Shown here piece after piece: positions 26,770-35,449 of a stretch of 64,000 nt of DNA. This DNA comes from an uncultured Clostridium sp. (lineage in GTDB: Bacteria > Bacillota > Clostridia > TANB77 > CAG-508): the NCBI GenBank assembly GCA_947572725.1, contig CANPDB010000001.1, forward strand, positions 26,521 to 90,520, given 5' to 3'. A program made the translations under genes and the position numbers. The notes under the pieces were generated by a model. The model saw nothing but the letters and a program-made list of their open reading frames with translations. It made no database searches and was not told the origin of the DNA. Positions within the stretch are counted from its first letter, which is position 1, and each line of letters starts with the position of its first letter.

Positions 26770-28032
26770 TTATTCTACTGTTATTGTATTTTTTATAACT
26801 CTTTGATTATTATATTCATCTTTAATTGTTATTTCAAAAGTATGATTTCCTTTTGATAAAGTAATATTTTCTGTATTCGCAAGTAGAATATTTTGATTTT
26901 GATAATTAATTACACACGAATTTCCGCTTTCTATCTCTCTTACTGTATAAGTATATTTTGCCTTATCTTTATCTAAATTTCCTAATTCAAATTTAAAGTA
27001 TATTCTTGGATTTGAAACTTTAGATAATTCTTTACTAAAATCAGATAAACTATAATTATCAAATGCTGTTTCGCTATGTGTATCTATTGATTTTAGTCTT
27101 ACTTGTATATGATTTATATTCTCTTTAGAATATTCCTCATTTTCTTTTTTCTTTTCTTCGTTGCTTTTAGGATTATAAATTTCATTATCAATCAAAAACT
27201 CATTTTCTACATTTCTTATTAAAATGCAACCTTGTTTTAAATCATGGTAAACTACTTTATATTCTGTTTCAAAAAATATATCATTTAATGAATTTAAAAA
27301 ACTCAAATAGCCATCTTGCGATGCAAAAGGTCCTAATACACTCACAGACCTTTTAAATAAGATATCTGTAATTTCAACAAATTCCTCGGAACTTTTCTTT
27401 GTATCCATATCTACATTTAATGCTACTAATGTTTTATCAGCATAATAAAAATCTGATAACTTTTCTACTTCAAAATTTCCCTCTTGCTTATAACTAACAT
27501 ATAATTGATTTTCTTTTCCATCACACTTCATTTTTATAACATATATTTTTAATTTCTCATTAAAATACAAGTAACTTATACCTTCAAATTGAATTTCTTT
27601 TTCATTAACATTTTTTTCTAATATCAATTCTTTTACTTTTTTCATATCTGATATTTCGTTGTCATAATCTAGTTCAAAACTTTCACATGATAATATTGTG
27701 TATGGATTAAGTTCTTCTATAAATGAGTAGCCATAGATTTTTTTATTTCCTTCATCTTCCTTTTTTATAGTATCTACATTACTTGTTGATGTAATTACTT
27801 CACTTTGAGTTTGAGTTGATGTAATTATGTCTTTACTACGATTAAATATTAAAACACCTATTGAAATTATAACTAATACAACTATACAAACAACCACCAC
27901 TAACATTAATTTACTTCTATGCTTTTTATCTTGTACTTTTTGATTTTTTATATTCTCACTAATTTTATTGCCACATTTACCACAAAATTTTTCCTTATCT
28001 TTTAATTTATTTCCACATTTATTACAAAACAT
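26770..28032 (-). CDS. Zinc-ribbon membrane protein with large outer domain
   Basis: 420 residues. N-terminal double CxxC zinc ribbon (MFCNKCGNKLKDKEKFCGKC), a membrane helix at about 43-64, a low-complexity DIITSTQTQSE linker and an extracytoplasmic domain of about 330 residues. The C-terminal 90 residues look like an Ig-type beta domain (ILLANTENITLSKGNHTFEI). No enzyme motif. Two bases from the next upstream gene, so co-transcribed. Confidence 0.65.
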   Translation of the reverse strand: MFCNKCGNKLKDKEKFCGKCGNKISENIKNQKVQDKKHRSKLMLVVVVCIVVLVIISIGVLIFNRSKDIITSTQTQSEVITSTSNVDTIKKEDEGNKKIYGYSFIEELNPYTILSCESFELDYDNEISDMKKVKELILEKNVNEKEIQFEGISYLYFNEKLKIYVIKMKCDGKENQLYVSYKQEGNFEVEKLSDFYYADKTLVALNVDMDTKKSSEEFVEITDILFKRSVSVLGPFASQDGYLSFLNSLNDIFFETEYKVVYHDLKQGCILIRNVENEFLIDNEIYNPKSNEEKKKENEEYSKENINHIQVRLKSIDTHSETAFDNYSLSDFSKELSKVSNPRIYFKFELGNLDKDKAKYTYTVREIESGNSCVINYQNQNILLANTENITLSKGNHTFEITIKDEYNNQRVIKNTITVE

Positions 28033-28034
28033 TT

Positions 28035-28508
28035 TTATATTCCCTCATTTACCTTTAATCTTTTTGCTATATATGCTATTACTACTCCTAGTGTTATTCC
28101 TAATGCTCTAATAACAGATTCTAATCCACTTAAAAAAGTTCCATAATATTGATAATATGCTTCTGCAACGGTTTCTCCACCAATAGACCTAAGATTTTTC
28201 ATTTCATTACTAGCAATTCCTATTTTATCAGCTCCATCAAATGCCATTATCACAACTATAATAGCTATTATATATAATACAATTTTAATAATTATTAACC
28301 ATTTATTTGGTTTTCTATCCTTGTTTTCATAGCAATTATTACAATACCCATTATATTTTTGATAATTTTCTTCCTTTATGTTTTTTCCACATAATTTACA
28401 TTTTATATGTTTTTCTAAACTTCGTTCTTTTAACTCTGCTTTATTGCCACATTTGCCACAAAATTCTTCCTTATCTTTTAATTCATTTCCACATTTACTA
28501 CAAAACAT
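28035..28508 (-). CDS. Zinc-ribbon membrane protein
   Basis: 157 residues. The N-terminal ribbon MFCSKCGNELKDKEEFCGKC is almost identical to its neighbours. A second Cys cluster (CKLCGKN and GYCNNC) follows, then two hydrophobic helices (residues about 72-90 and 130-148). Function unknown. Confidence 0.62.
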   Translation of the reverse strand: MFCSKCGNELKDKEEFCGKCGNKAELKERSLEKHIKCKLCGKNIKEENYQKYNGYCNNCYENKDRKPNKWLIIIKIVLYIIAIIVVIMAFDGADKIGIASNEMKNLRSIGGETVAEAYYQYYGTFLSGLESVIRALGITLGVVIAYIAKRLKVNEGI

Positions 28509-28536
28509 TTTTATATCCCCTCTACACTAATATTTT

Positions 28537-29265
28537 TTAATTTTTTAATACATCTAGTCCTTTTAAAGAACGAGTGTCATAAAAATTAATAGTTTCATCT
28601 TGTACGTCATATATTTCTTCCGTTTCTTGCTCATTTAGTTGTGTATCTTCTATTGTATTTACTTCGTAAATTTCTAATTTATCTCCATTGTATTCTATAT
28701 TTAAAATAGTTATATATCCCATAACTTGACGTATTTGTTTTAAATAATTATTGTCCTTAACTTTATATAAAATTGAATTATCTCCATAATTTGAACCTAA
28801 TTTTACGACTTTGTTATCCTTATATGTATAAAAAATGTATTCGGTATCTGCATTACAAGTACCAGAAAATATTATCAATTCTTGCATTTTGTCATTATTA
28901 ATATCACATAAAGCATATTTTAAATCTAAATATTGAACATCTTCATTTTCTATTTTATTTTCATATTCTCTTATTACTGCTAAATATTCATTATAAAGAT
29001 TATTATTTTCACTGCTTGTAATGTCTTCTACATTTTGCTTTGTTTCTATAATTTTATCTTCTTTAATGTTAGAAATCCCCCATATTAAAACAATAATAAG
29101 AATTATTAGTAATATTATAATTATCATATTTCTTGTTTTTTTATTTTTAGACTTTTTTATTTGATGCTCTCGTTTCTCGTTTATCTCTTCTTCTGCTTTG
29201 GCTCCACATTTAGTACAAAACAAATTACCTTTTTCTATCTCTTCTCCACATTTAGTACAAAACAT
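28537..29265 (-). CDS. Zinc-ribbon membrane protein with EF-hand-like outer domain
   Basis: 242 residues from the ATG at 29265 (AAAGGAGATG upstream; the earlier ATG at 29295 lacks a site). Ribbon MFCTKCGEEIEKGNLFCTKC, helix at about 47-67, then an outer domain with the calcium-loop-like CDINNDKMQELIIF. First of the four-gene series. Confidence 0.65.
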   Translation of the reverse strand: MFCTKCGEEIEKGNLFCTKCGAKAEEEINEKREHQIKKSKNKKTRNMIIIILLIILIIVLIWGISNIKEDKIIETKQNVEDITSSENNNLYNEYLAVIREYENKIENEDVQYLDLKYALCDINNDKMQELIIFSGTCNADTEYIFYTYKDNKVVKLGSNYGDNSILYKVKDNNYLKQIRQVMGYITILNIEYNGDKLEIYEVNTIEDTQLNEQETEEIYDVQDETINFYDTRSLKGLDVLKN

Positions 29266-29305
29266 TTTTACATCTCCTTTTAATTTCAATATCATTTTTA
29301 TTATA

Positions 29306-29323
29306 CGACAAAATTCGACAAAA
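29306..29323. promoter_or_regulatory. Paired CGACAAAA motif upstream of the zinc-ribbon genes
   Basis: Two copies of CGACAAAA 10 bases apart, about 45 bases upstream of the first zinc-ribbon gene. The same motif occurs in the divergent region at 22828-22863. Confidence 0.45.
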
Positions 29324-29415
29324 TAGAATAGTTTTGCATAAATTTATTTTTGCTATTTATATAACTACATTATTTTTCTACCAACTAACCTCTAAAGTCT
29401 TTCTCATGTCCTCTG

Positions 29416-29814
29416 TTATATTGAATTTTTGTTTTTAATAGTTACAAGTAAATTTCCAAATTGATTATTTTTCCTTTTTCCCTCTCCAATTAATAATAAA
29501 CTTTGTCCGTCTGTTATCTCTCTCGGAATCTTTATTTTTACATTCGTTTTCTTCTTTTCTAATCGTCCACATTTATTTTCTAAAAGATTAAATGATTTAT
29601 CCATTATACTCTTACACTTGTTACAATTCTTTTCACAAGTTAATACTTCTTTTTTTACTTTTATTTCTTTTTCTGTTCCTCTGTCTTTATTTGATATTTT
29701 TAAATTGTATTTCATATCTAAATCTTTGTTGTAGTTTTGGTTTGTTTCATAGTTACGAAAAATGTTGTAAATATCTGATAAATCTTCTTTGCTAAATTCA
29801 AACATCTTATTCAT
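29416..29814 (-). CDS. DnaJ C-terminal-domain-like protein
   Basis: 132 residues. The last 50, VKIKIPREITDGQSLLLIGE then NLLVTIKNK, match the substrate-binding beta domain of DnaJ. A partial Cys cluster (CEKNCNKC) precedes it. There is no J domain, so it is not a full chaperone. Possibly a remnant or an adaptor. The start follows AGAGGT. Confidence 0.55.
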   Translation of the reverse strand: MNKMFEFSKEDLSDIYNIFRNYETNQNYNKDLDMKYNLKISNKDRGTEKEIKVKKEVLTCEKNCNKCKSIMDKSFNLLENKCGRLEKKKTNVKIKIPREITDGQSLLLIGEGKRKNNQFGNLLVTIKNKNSI

Positions 29815-29912
29815 TAGTTGACCTCTTTTCTCGAATTATATCATTTTATTTTTTGTTTGTCTACTGTTTTTGTGAGTTATTTTATAATGAGTTATCTTTT
29901 AAGTTTTTATTT

Positions 29913-29925
29913 TGTACAATGTACA
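29913..29925. promoter_or_regulatory. Possible operator, paired TGTACA
   Basis: TGTACA-A-TGTACA, an inverted repeat 22 bases before the start of the XRE-type regulator, consistent with autoregulation. Confidence 0.45.
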
Positions 29926-29947
29926 TAAATAATGTGAGGTGTGTATT

Positions 29948-30157
29948 ATGCTACAATTAAATGTCGATAATTTATTAAAGAAAAATGGTAAAACTAAATA
30001 TTGGTTATTTAATGAATTAAATAAAATAAGTCCTGTGAGCTATACCAATTTCAATAATCTAGTTTCTAATAAAACTAAATCTATAAAATATGACAATATT
30101 GAAAAATTATGTACTATTCTACAATGTGAACCTAATGACTTGTTTATAACTAAATAA
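29948..30157 (+). CDS. XRE-family regulator (Cro/C1 type)
   Basis: 69 residues, a single helix-turn-helix: LQLNVDNLLKKNGKTKYWLF, SYTNFNNLVSNKTK, then NIEKLCTILQCEPNDLF. Such short regulators control element excision or transfer genes. The start at 29948 follows GAGGTG; the GTG at 29939 is too close to that site. Transcribed opposite to neighbouring genes. Confidence 0.78.
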   Translation: MLQLNVDNLLKKNGKTKYWLFNELNKISPVSYTNFNNLVSNKTKSIKYDNIEKLCTILQCEPNDLFITK

Positions 30158-30169
30158 GGACTACTAGAT

Positions 30170-30661
30170 TTACTCTAGTAATCCGTTATTTATAACATCT
30201 TGTACTTCTTTATCTTGTTGTTTAGCCATTATAAAACCATACATAAATAATTGTTCCTCTAATTCTTCCGTTGCTTTATTTTCTAGTTCCCAATATTTTA
30301 TGAATTTTTCGTATTGTTCCTTTGTAAGTATTGTTTCAAATTCTTTTTGTAACTTTGTTTTCTCATTTTTTAACTTTTCGTTTTTTTCTGACGGTGTATA
30401 TAAATCTTCTCCAAATTCGCGAATTATGTACTTTAATAATGGTAATTTTGTTACGTCTATATCTATATTTTTGATTTCAAATATTTCTCCGAATCTCTTA
30501 ACACAATTTTCTTTTTTGATGTTATCTTCTATTTTTAAATTAATATCTTGATATTTTTCTAAATCCTCTACATTAGCTTTTTGTAATAAATTTAGTATTT
30601 CTTCATTCGTTTTTGTTATTTCTTCTAATAATTTTTTACTAATCGTTATCTTCTCTTCCAT
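30170..30661 (-). CDS. Helical element protein, unknown
   Basis: 163 residues from the ATG at 30661 (AAGGGAG upstream). Strongly helical with long coiled segments (KLKNEKTKLQKEFETI) and a C-terminal ELEEQLFMYGFIMAKQQ that recalls DUF6809-type proteins. Follows the DUF3560 gene by 5 bases. Confidence 0.55.
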   Translation of the reverse strand: MEEKITISKKLLEEITKTNEEILNLLQKANVEDLEKYQDINLKIEDNIKKENCVKRFGEIFEIKNIDIDVTKLPLLKYIIREFGEDLYTPSEKNEKLKNEKTKLQKEFETILTKEQYEKFIKYWELENKATEELEEQLFMYGFIMAKQQDKEVQDVINNGLLE

Positions 30662-30666
30662 TTTGT

Positions 30667-31365
30667 TTATTCTCCCTTCGATTTTAATTTTTCCATTTCT
30701 TCTAAAACCCATTTAGTTGAACGGATACCATTTTTATTATATAACCTTTGCCACGCTCCTTGACTTCTTGCCCATTTAAAACCATATTGTTTTAATATAG
30801 TTCTTATTTCTTCGTTTGGTTTTTCATTAAATAGTATTTGTACTCTATTCTGCTCTTTGTTATGTATTACTTTTCCATTTTCAAAATTAATCTCTTGAAA
30901 ATCTAACTCGTCAAGTTCTTTTAGTTCTTTTATTCTGTCTTTTAATCTTCGTATTTCTTGACCTATATTTTGTAATTCATAAGTAGAATGTTCCCTCGCT
31001 TTTACTCTTTTTCTGTATTCTTCTAATTCTTGTATTTTATTTTCCAATTTTTCAATAGCTTTTGGGTCATCGCTTGAAATTGCATTGTTGTTATCTAAAT
31101 TGTCTAATTTATCTTTGTAATACTCTGCCTTCTTATCTTCTTCTACTGCCTTTCTAATGTTATTATCCATTCTTTTTAAATCATTTCTATGTCTACTTGC
31201 TGAATAATGGTCTGTTAGTATTGGTTGTCCTAATGGTATCATACTTGATATTTTATCATATTGTTTTGAATATTGATTACTATTTTCTCTTGCTCTTTCT
31301 GCTCTTTGTTGGTAAATCTCCCTTCTTATTTCTTTTCTTTCTTCGTAATCTTCTCTTCCTGACAT
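30667..31365 (-). CDS. DUF3560 domain protein
   Basis: 232 residues. YEERKEIRREIYQQRAERAR followed by MIPLGQPILTDHYSASRHRN is the DUF3560 signature. A coiled coil follows (residues about 95-150). The C-terminal ILKQYGFKWARSQGAWQRL is a motif common in mobile-element accessory proteins. Function unknown. Confidence 0.75.
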   Translation of the reverse strand: MSGREDYEERKEIRREIYQQRAERARENSNQYSKQYDKISSMIPLGQPILTDHYSASRHRNDLKRMDNNIRKAVEEDKKAEYYKDKLDNLDNNNAISSDDPKAIEKLENKIQELEEYRKRVKAREHSTYELQNIGQEIRRLKDRIKELKELDELDFQEINFENGKVIHNKEQNRVQILFNEKPNEEIRTILKQYGFKWARSQGAWQRLYNKNGIRSTKWVLEEMEKLKSKGE

Positions 31366-31369
31366 TTCT

Positions 31370-31687
31370 TCACTCTCCTTTTAATTTAAAAATTTTATTG
31401 TATTTTTCTATTTGTTTATTATTTAAAGATATCCAATTGTCGCCTTGATGTGCTACTACAACAAATGTTCCTATTATATGGTGTTTCTTTATTAATTTGT
31501 TATATGGTGTATCTTTCTTTTTTATATAACCACTACAAATTAAATCAATATCTTCTTCTATTTCCAAATATTCTATTTCTTCCCCTACAATTTCTATAAT
31601 TGATTTTTCTATGTCTTGAACTATTTTTACAAATGGTTCTTTGTTAGGTTCTACTACTAAAATTTTATTTTTTTCTATTTTCCACAT
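31370..31687 (-). CDS. DUF3846 domain protein
   Basis: 105 residues. NKILVVEPNKEPFVKIVQDI, a central LICSGY, and HHIIGTFVVVAHQGDNWISL fit DUF3846, small proteins seen in clostridial integrative elements. Role unknown. Lies 4 bases from the DUF3560 gene in the same operon. Confidence 0.65.
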   Translation of the reverse strand: MWKIEKNKILVVEPNKEPFVKIVQDIEKSIIEIVGEEIEYLEIEEDIDLICSGYIKKKDTPYNKLIKKHHIIGTFVVVAHQGDNWISLNNKQIEKYNKIFKLKGE

Positions 31688-31696
31688 CTCCTCTCG

Positions 31697-32176
31697 CTAG
31701 CCTTTTATTATTTCAAATTTGTCTACATCTGCTATTAAACCCATTTTACTGTTATTTTCCCAAATAACGTGTATGGTTCCGATGTCATCCACTCTTTCTA
31801 TAATGCCTTTAGTTCCACTCGGTACTGGGTTTATATAATCATACATTTTTATTAATTCAATTTTTGTTCCTTCTGTATATCTCTTTTTAATTTGTTGAAT
31901 CTCCCAATAAGTGTACTCTTTAACTTGCGAATATTTTTCAAATGTTAAGATTGTATCTATTGTTCCTTTTAAATCTGTAATCCTCTTTATGTTATTAGGG
32001 ATTATTAAGACTTCCCATTTATTATTGTCTAACTTGGTTATTTCTAATGTTTTATAATAAGTTTGTTTCATATAAATTTTTATACAAATCATATTTTTAA
32101 TTAGGTTTGTTTCTTCCAGTTCTAAATTGTCATATCTTTTTACTAATTTTTTGATTAATCTTTCTAATGATTTCAT
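31697..32176 (-). CDS. DUF4314-type C-terminal domain protein
   Basis: 159 residues. The last 60, RYTEGTKIELIKMYDYINPV then GTKGIIERVDDIGTIHVIWE, match DUF4314. The N-terminal 95 residues are unrecognised. An accessory element gene in the same operon. Confidence 0.68.
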   Translation of the reverse strand: MKSLERLIKKLVKRYDNLELEETNLIKNMICIKIYMKQTYYKTLEITKLDNNKWEVLIIPNNIKRITDLKGTIDTILTFEKYSQVKEYTYWEIQQIKKRYTEGTKIELIKMYDYINPVPSGTKGIIERVDDIGTIHVIWENNSKMGLIADVDKFEIIKG

Positions 32177-32202
32177 ATTAGTTTTCTCTTTCTTTTGGTA
32201 TT

Positions 32203-32388
32203 TTATAAAATCCTTTCTACTTCATTCGGTAAGATTTTTCCTATATTAGTTTCAAGCCAATATATCTCATTAATGGTTGATAGCATACTATCGTAAAATC
32301 CTTTTACTGTAACTTCTTTCCCATTTTTCAAAATTAATTTTGAACCTACATATACCTCATTAGCTTTTATTATCGTTTTTGTTTTCAT
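32203..32388 (-). CDS. Small element protein (61 residues), unknown
   Basis: MKTKTIIKANEVYVGSKLIL followed by a beta-rich stretch, ending IGKILPNEVERIL. It overlaps the end of the preceding gene by 29 bases, which suggests tight packing in an operon. No family recognised. Confidence 0.5.
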   Translation of the reverse strand: MKTKTIIKANEVYVGSKLILKNGKEVTVKGFYDSMLSTINEIYWLETNIGKILPNEVERIL

Positions 32389-32728
32389 TCTCCCTAGTCT
32401 CCTTTTGATATTCTATAAAATCTTCTAATGCTTGTAACATTCCACATTTATTACATATATTGGTTTTATTATCTCTTCTCGATAAAGACGGATAACCGAT
32501 TATCTCCTCGTTACATAATGGACAAATGTTATTTCTTCTTGCTACCCTTAAATGTGTAGTTCTTGATGTGTCCCATTTATAAATCCCATTTTCTAATTTT
32601 TTTATTAATTCTTCTTTGGCTTGTATGTATGCTTGTTCTGTTCGATATTGTTTTCTTATTTCTAATAAAAAATCGTCAAATGTTATTTCTTTTCTGTTTT
32701 TAGTAAATCTGTAATCTTCTACTTCCAT
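32360..32728 (-). CDS. Zinc-ribbon element protein
   Basis: 122 residues. Two CxxC pairs, CPLCNEEIIGYPS and CNKCGMLQ, make a zinc ribbon in residues about 73-103. The N-terminal half is helical. Overlaps genes on both sides. Function unknown. Confidence 0.55.
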   Translation of the reverse strand: MEVEDYRFTKNRKEITFDDFLLEIRKQYRTEQAYIQAKEELIKKLENGIYKWDTSRTTHLRVARRNNICPLCNEEIIGYPSLSRRDNKTNICNKCGMLQALEDFIEYQKETRENENKNDNKS

Positions 32729-32961
32729 GACTTTACCCTTTCTCTAATTTTGTTTATGATATAGTCCTCTGTATACTTTTGCATATAATTAAGATGTGAA
32801 TATTCTGGTCTAAATGCAAAAAAGTCATAAGCTAAATCCGTTAATTCATTATAAACATCTTTTATTAAATCTTCTTTAGTTCTATTTGTTCCTTTGCTTT
32901 TACATTTATCGTAACATTTTTCGATATGTTGGTTTAACATTATATTTGCATTAGTTATCAT
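32719..32961 (-). CDS. Small element protein (80 residues), unknown
   Basis: From the ATG at 32961, which follows GGAGGAAAAGCT. MITNANIMLNQHIEKCYDKC is followed by a helical region ending IRERVKSWK. First gene of the rightmost operon of the element, preceded by a leader hairpin. Confidence 0.5.
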   Translation of the reverse strand: MITNANIMLNQHIEKCYDKCKSKGTNRTKEDLIKDVYNELTDLAYDFFAFRPEYSHLNYMQKYTEDYIINKIRERVKSWK

Positions 32962-32980
32962 AGCTTTTCCTCCAAAATAA

Positions 32981-33009
32981 AACTCTCTACTGCTTAACAA
33001 TAGAGAGTT
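32981..33009 (-). promoter_or_regulatory. Leader hairpin, terminator-like
   Basis: The perfect 9-bp stem AACTCTCTA/TAGAGAGTT followed on the minus strand by TTTATTTT, just before the ribosome site of the 32719-32961 gene. It could attenuate the operon. Confidence 0.5.
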
Positions 33010-33465
33010 TATGAACTATTAAATTTTAAACGATAAAATCGTAACTTCATTTTTTACACCTACCTTTCAAAAATGGGGGTTAGAGAATTTACAAGATACT
33101 TTTATAAATCCTCTAAAAAATGTCTGACAATATACCGTTTTTACTTGGTATATTAGTATTTTAATACTTCTTTTTTACTTCGTAAATAGGTAGACATAAA
33201 TTTACATCACATTTAAATTTAATACTTATTTTATATTTAGTTATATAATTTATTTATTTTGTTATAAAAATTTATCTGTTTTTATTCTGATAATTGAAAA
33301 ATATATTAATGTAAAGCTAGAAAGAAAAAATCAAAAAAAAATACATTCTTTTATAAAAAACATACCATTTAAGACTTTTATATGTAATTTTTGATTTTCT
33401 AAATTTATCAATGATAGTTACTCTCTCTATACCATATTTTTGTTGTACTTAATGTAATTTACAAA
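33010..33465. other. Right-end non-coding region of the element
   Basis: About 455 bases without a credible gene, very AT-rich with homopolymer runs. Presumably holds the promoter of the minus-strand operon and the recombinase half-site next to attR. No structured RNA recognised. Confidence 0.5.
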
Positions 33466-33476
33466 TTTACTGATAA
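33459..33476 (+). other. Right attachment site (attR) with TT crossover
   Basis: Element sequence ends at ACAAA (33461-33465). The core TT is 33466-33467 and host sequence resumes with TACTGATAAAG. Joining to attL across TT restores ACT TTT ACT GAT in frame (T F T D). Confidence 0.65.
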
Positions 33477-33720
33477 AGAAGGAGAATTTGTTTTCGGGCC
33501 TCTTTGTCCTGGAAAAGAATATGCTCTTCAAATTTGGGTAAATGATACTAAAAAAATAAAAATATGTGCTAAATGTCATCATGAAGGTAAATGCTTAAAA
33601 GGTGATAAATGCGATAAATGTGATTGTTTTATAGATGACAAAAAAGATTCTTGTGATAAATGCGACAAATGTGAAGAATGTAAAAAAGAAGATTGTTTTG
33701 AAACTCCAGAATGTAAATAG
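33466..33720 (+). pseudogene. 3' half of the host gene split by the element
   Basis: 84 codons open from the attachment site: FTDKEGEFVFGPLCPGKEYA, then LQIWVNDTKKIKICAKC and a Cys/Lys/Asp-rich tail (CDKCDCFIDDKKDSCDKCDK) to the stop at 33720. It continues the protein begun at 15694. No start codon or ribosome site of its own. A terminator follows. Confidence 0.85.
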
Positions 33721-33749
33721 TATAGTCTAATAGTTATACTATTGTCTAC

Positions 33750-33780
33750 AAAAATACACCTAGTAGTTAGGTGTATTTTT
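33750..33780 (+). terminator. Terminator of the interrupted host gene
   Basis: A 12-bp stem AAAAATACACCT/AGGTGTATTTTT with a short loop. Symmetric, so it may also serve the minus-strand ABC operon. Confidence 0.8.
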
Positions 33781-33861
33781 GGTTATAATTAATTCCATTT
33801 ATAATTAGCAAAATCATATATTATATCTTAAGTTGACATCATTTACTATTTTGTACTATCT

Positions 33862-34656
33862 CTAATTCCCTGTACTTCTATATTTAGTTAATGCAAAGTT
33901 CCATATTTTTATTGCTATAAACCATAATATAATAGCAACTACAGGTGATAAATATATCATATAAGAATTTTTACCTAAATAACTCATTGTAGGAAAATAT
34001 GCTACAAAAGCAAATGGTAATATAATTGTTATTAGTATTTTTATAAATTTATTGTATATATTTATTGGATATTTAGCAAATGTATGCATTCTAAAGAACG
34101 ACCATATTACTTCATTTGAACGATATGTCCAAAATGATGCAATACTAAATATAGTACATATTGCTCCTATAATTGCAGCTCCAACTATACTAAAAAATAT
34201 TATTTTCATTATAAGTACTACTGTTATTGGAATAGCAAGTTTTATTAGCATTGTTATTGTAAATATTAATCCTAATGCTATATAACCTAATGAAGTAAAT
34301 TCTCTTGAAGAGCCTATAATAGAAATTAAAGGATGTACAGGTCTTAATAAAATTTTATCAAATTCCCCTTGTCTTATATAATTTGGACCAATTTCATATA
34401 ACTCATCAAAACAAAAGTCTGCAAGTCCTACTGATATTAGTGTTATTCCATAAAGTAATAATATTTGCATAAAGTTCCAACCATCTAAACTTTCTGTGTT
34501 TTGAAAGACAATCCATATAAATATAATTTCTACTAATTGTGTAACAAGTTGCGAAATCATTCCAACAATACAATCTAATCTATAAATAAGCATTTCTTTT
34601 AATGATGCTTTTAAAAATGCAAAATATAATTTTGTATTATCTATTATTTTAGCCAT
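33862..34656 (-). CDS. ABC-2 type permease (second subunit)
   Basis: 264 residues with about six membrane helices. The SREFTSLGYIALGLIF and FGLADFC-like loops belong to the ABC-2 family exporters of the PF06182 kind. The start at 34656 follows GGAGG; the upstream ATG is part of that site. The preceding permease ends two bases before. Together with its two neighbours it forms an export ABC transporter; substrate unknown. Confidence 0.8.
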   Translation of the reverse strand: MAKIIDNTKLYFAFLKASLKEMLIYRLDCIVGMISQLVTQLVEIIFIWIVFQNTESLDGWNFMQILLLYGITLISVGLADFCFDELYEIGPNYIRQGEFDKILLRPVHPLISIIGSSREFTSLGYIALGLIFTITMLIKLAIPITVVLIMKIIFFSIVGAAIIGAICTIFSIASFWTYRSNEVIWSFFRMHTFAKYPINIYNKFIKILITIILPFAFVAYFPTMSYLGKNSYMIYLSPVVAIILWFIAIKIWNFALTKYRSTGN

Positions 34657-34657
34657 T

Positions 34658-35449
34658 TTATCCTCCATTTATTGTTATTTTCTTTATAGCATGATTGAAA
34701 AATTTTTTAGCAATTACATATAAAACAATTCCCCATATTATTTGTTTTATTATTACATAAATTACTTCATATGTGGAAATTTGACCTAACCATATATTTA
34801 TTGGAGTATATATTAATTCTTTAAATGGTAATATATTTGCTAAATTTTGAAACCAATTCGGAAATAATGTAAGTGGTGCTATAATACCAGAAAATATTGA
34901 TATAACTGATTTTCTAAATATTTGCATCCCCCATATAGAACTTGTATAAAATCCTGTTATTCCAACTATCATTTGCAATAAAAATGTAATTGGTATTCCT
35001 AATATAATTACAAGCAAAAATAAAATACAGTTCATAAGATTTACTGGTAATGAAATTCCCCAAAATACACTACATATAATAAATGTTGCAATGCCAACTA
35101 CTAATGCAAATGCTAGTTCTCCTAAGTTCACTCCAAAGTAATATTGAAAATATGATAATGGATTTAATAGTTCTTTATTTATATTTCCGTTTCTAATCGA
35201 ATGTGCCATATTTTCATTTATTCCCCAAGTTGCTAATGAACTTAGTGTAAATACTAATATGTAATATGTAGTCATCTGTGAAATAGTAAATCCACCTGCA
35301 TTTCCAGTTTGGTTATATATTGCTTGCCATACAAATATATATACTGCTATTTCTACTATTTTATTTAGTGTAAATAAATAAAAATTTGATTTATATATAC
35401 TATATTGTCTAAAGTGCATTTTTCCTAATGCTAACATACTTTTTAACAT
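34658..35449 (-). CDS. ABC-2 type permease (first subunit)
   Basis: 263 residues, six hydrophobic helices. SIRNGNINKELLNPLSYFQY is the characteristic cytoplasmic loop of these permeases. Its ATG overlaps the end of the ATPase gene by 7 bases. Pairs with the 33862-34656 subunit as a heterodimeric channel. Confidence 0.82.
   Translation of the reverse strand: MLKSMLALGKMHFRQYSIYKSNFYLFTLNKIVEIAVYIFVWQAIYNQTGNAGGFTISQMTTYYILVFTLSSLATWGINENMAHSIRNGNINKELLNPLSYFQYYFGVNLGELAFALVVGIATFIICSVFWGISLPVNLMNCILFLLVIILGIPITFLLQMIVGITGFYTSSIWGMQIFRKSVISIFSGIIAPLTLFPNWFQNLANILPFKELIYTPINIWLGQISTYEVIYVIIKQIIWGIVLYVIAKKFFNHAIKKITINGG

Larger units (their letters stand above)
15922..33467. mobile_element. Serine-recombinase integrated element, about 17.5 kb
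   Basis: Delimited by the two halves of the interrupted host gene. The cargo is a large serine recombinase at the left end, a replication-type block (CHC2 finger, toprim, toprim-DUF927), a ParE-type toxin-antitoxin pair, a resolvase, four zinc-ribbon/membrane proteins and accessory genes with DUF3560, DUF3846 and DUF4314 domains. No relaxase, coupling protein or VirB4-like ATPase is visible, so it is not self-conjugative on this evidence. Seven of the window's 12 CGG shift sites lie inside it. Confidence 0.85.
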
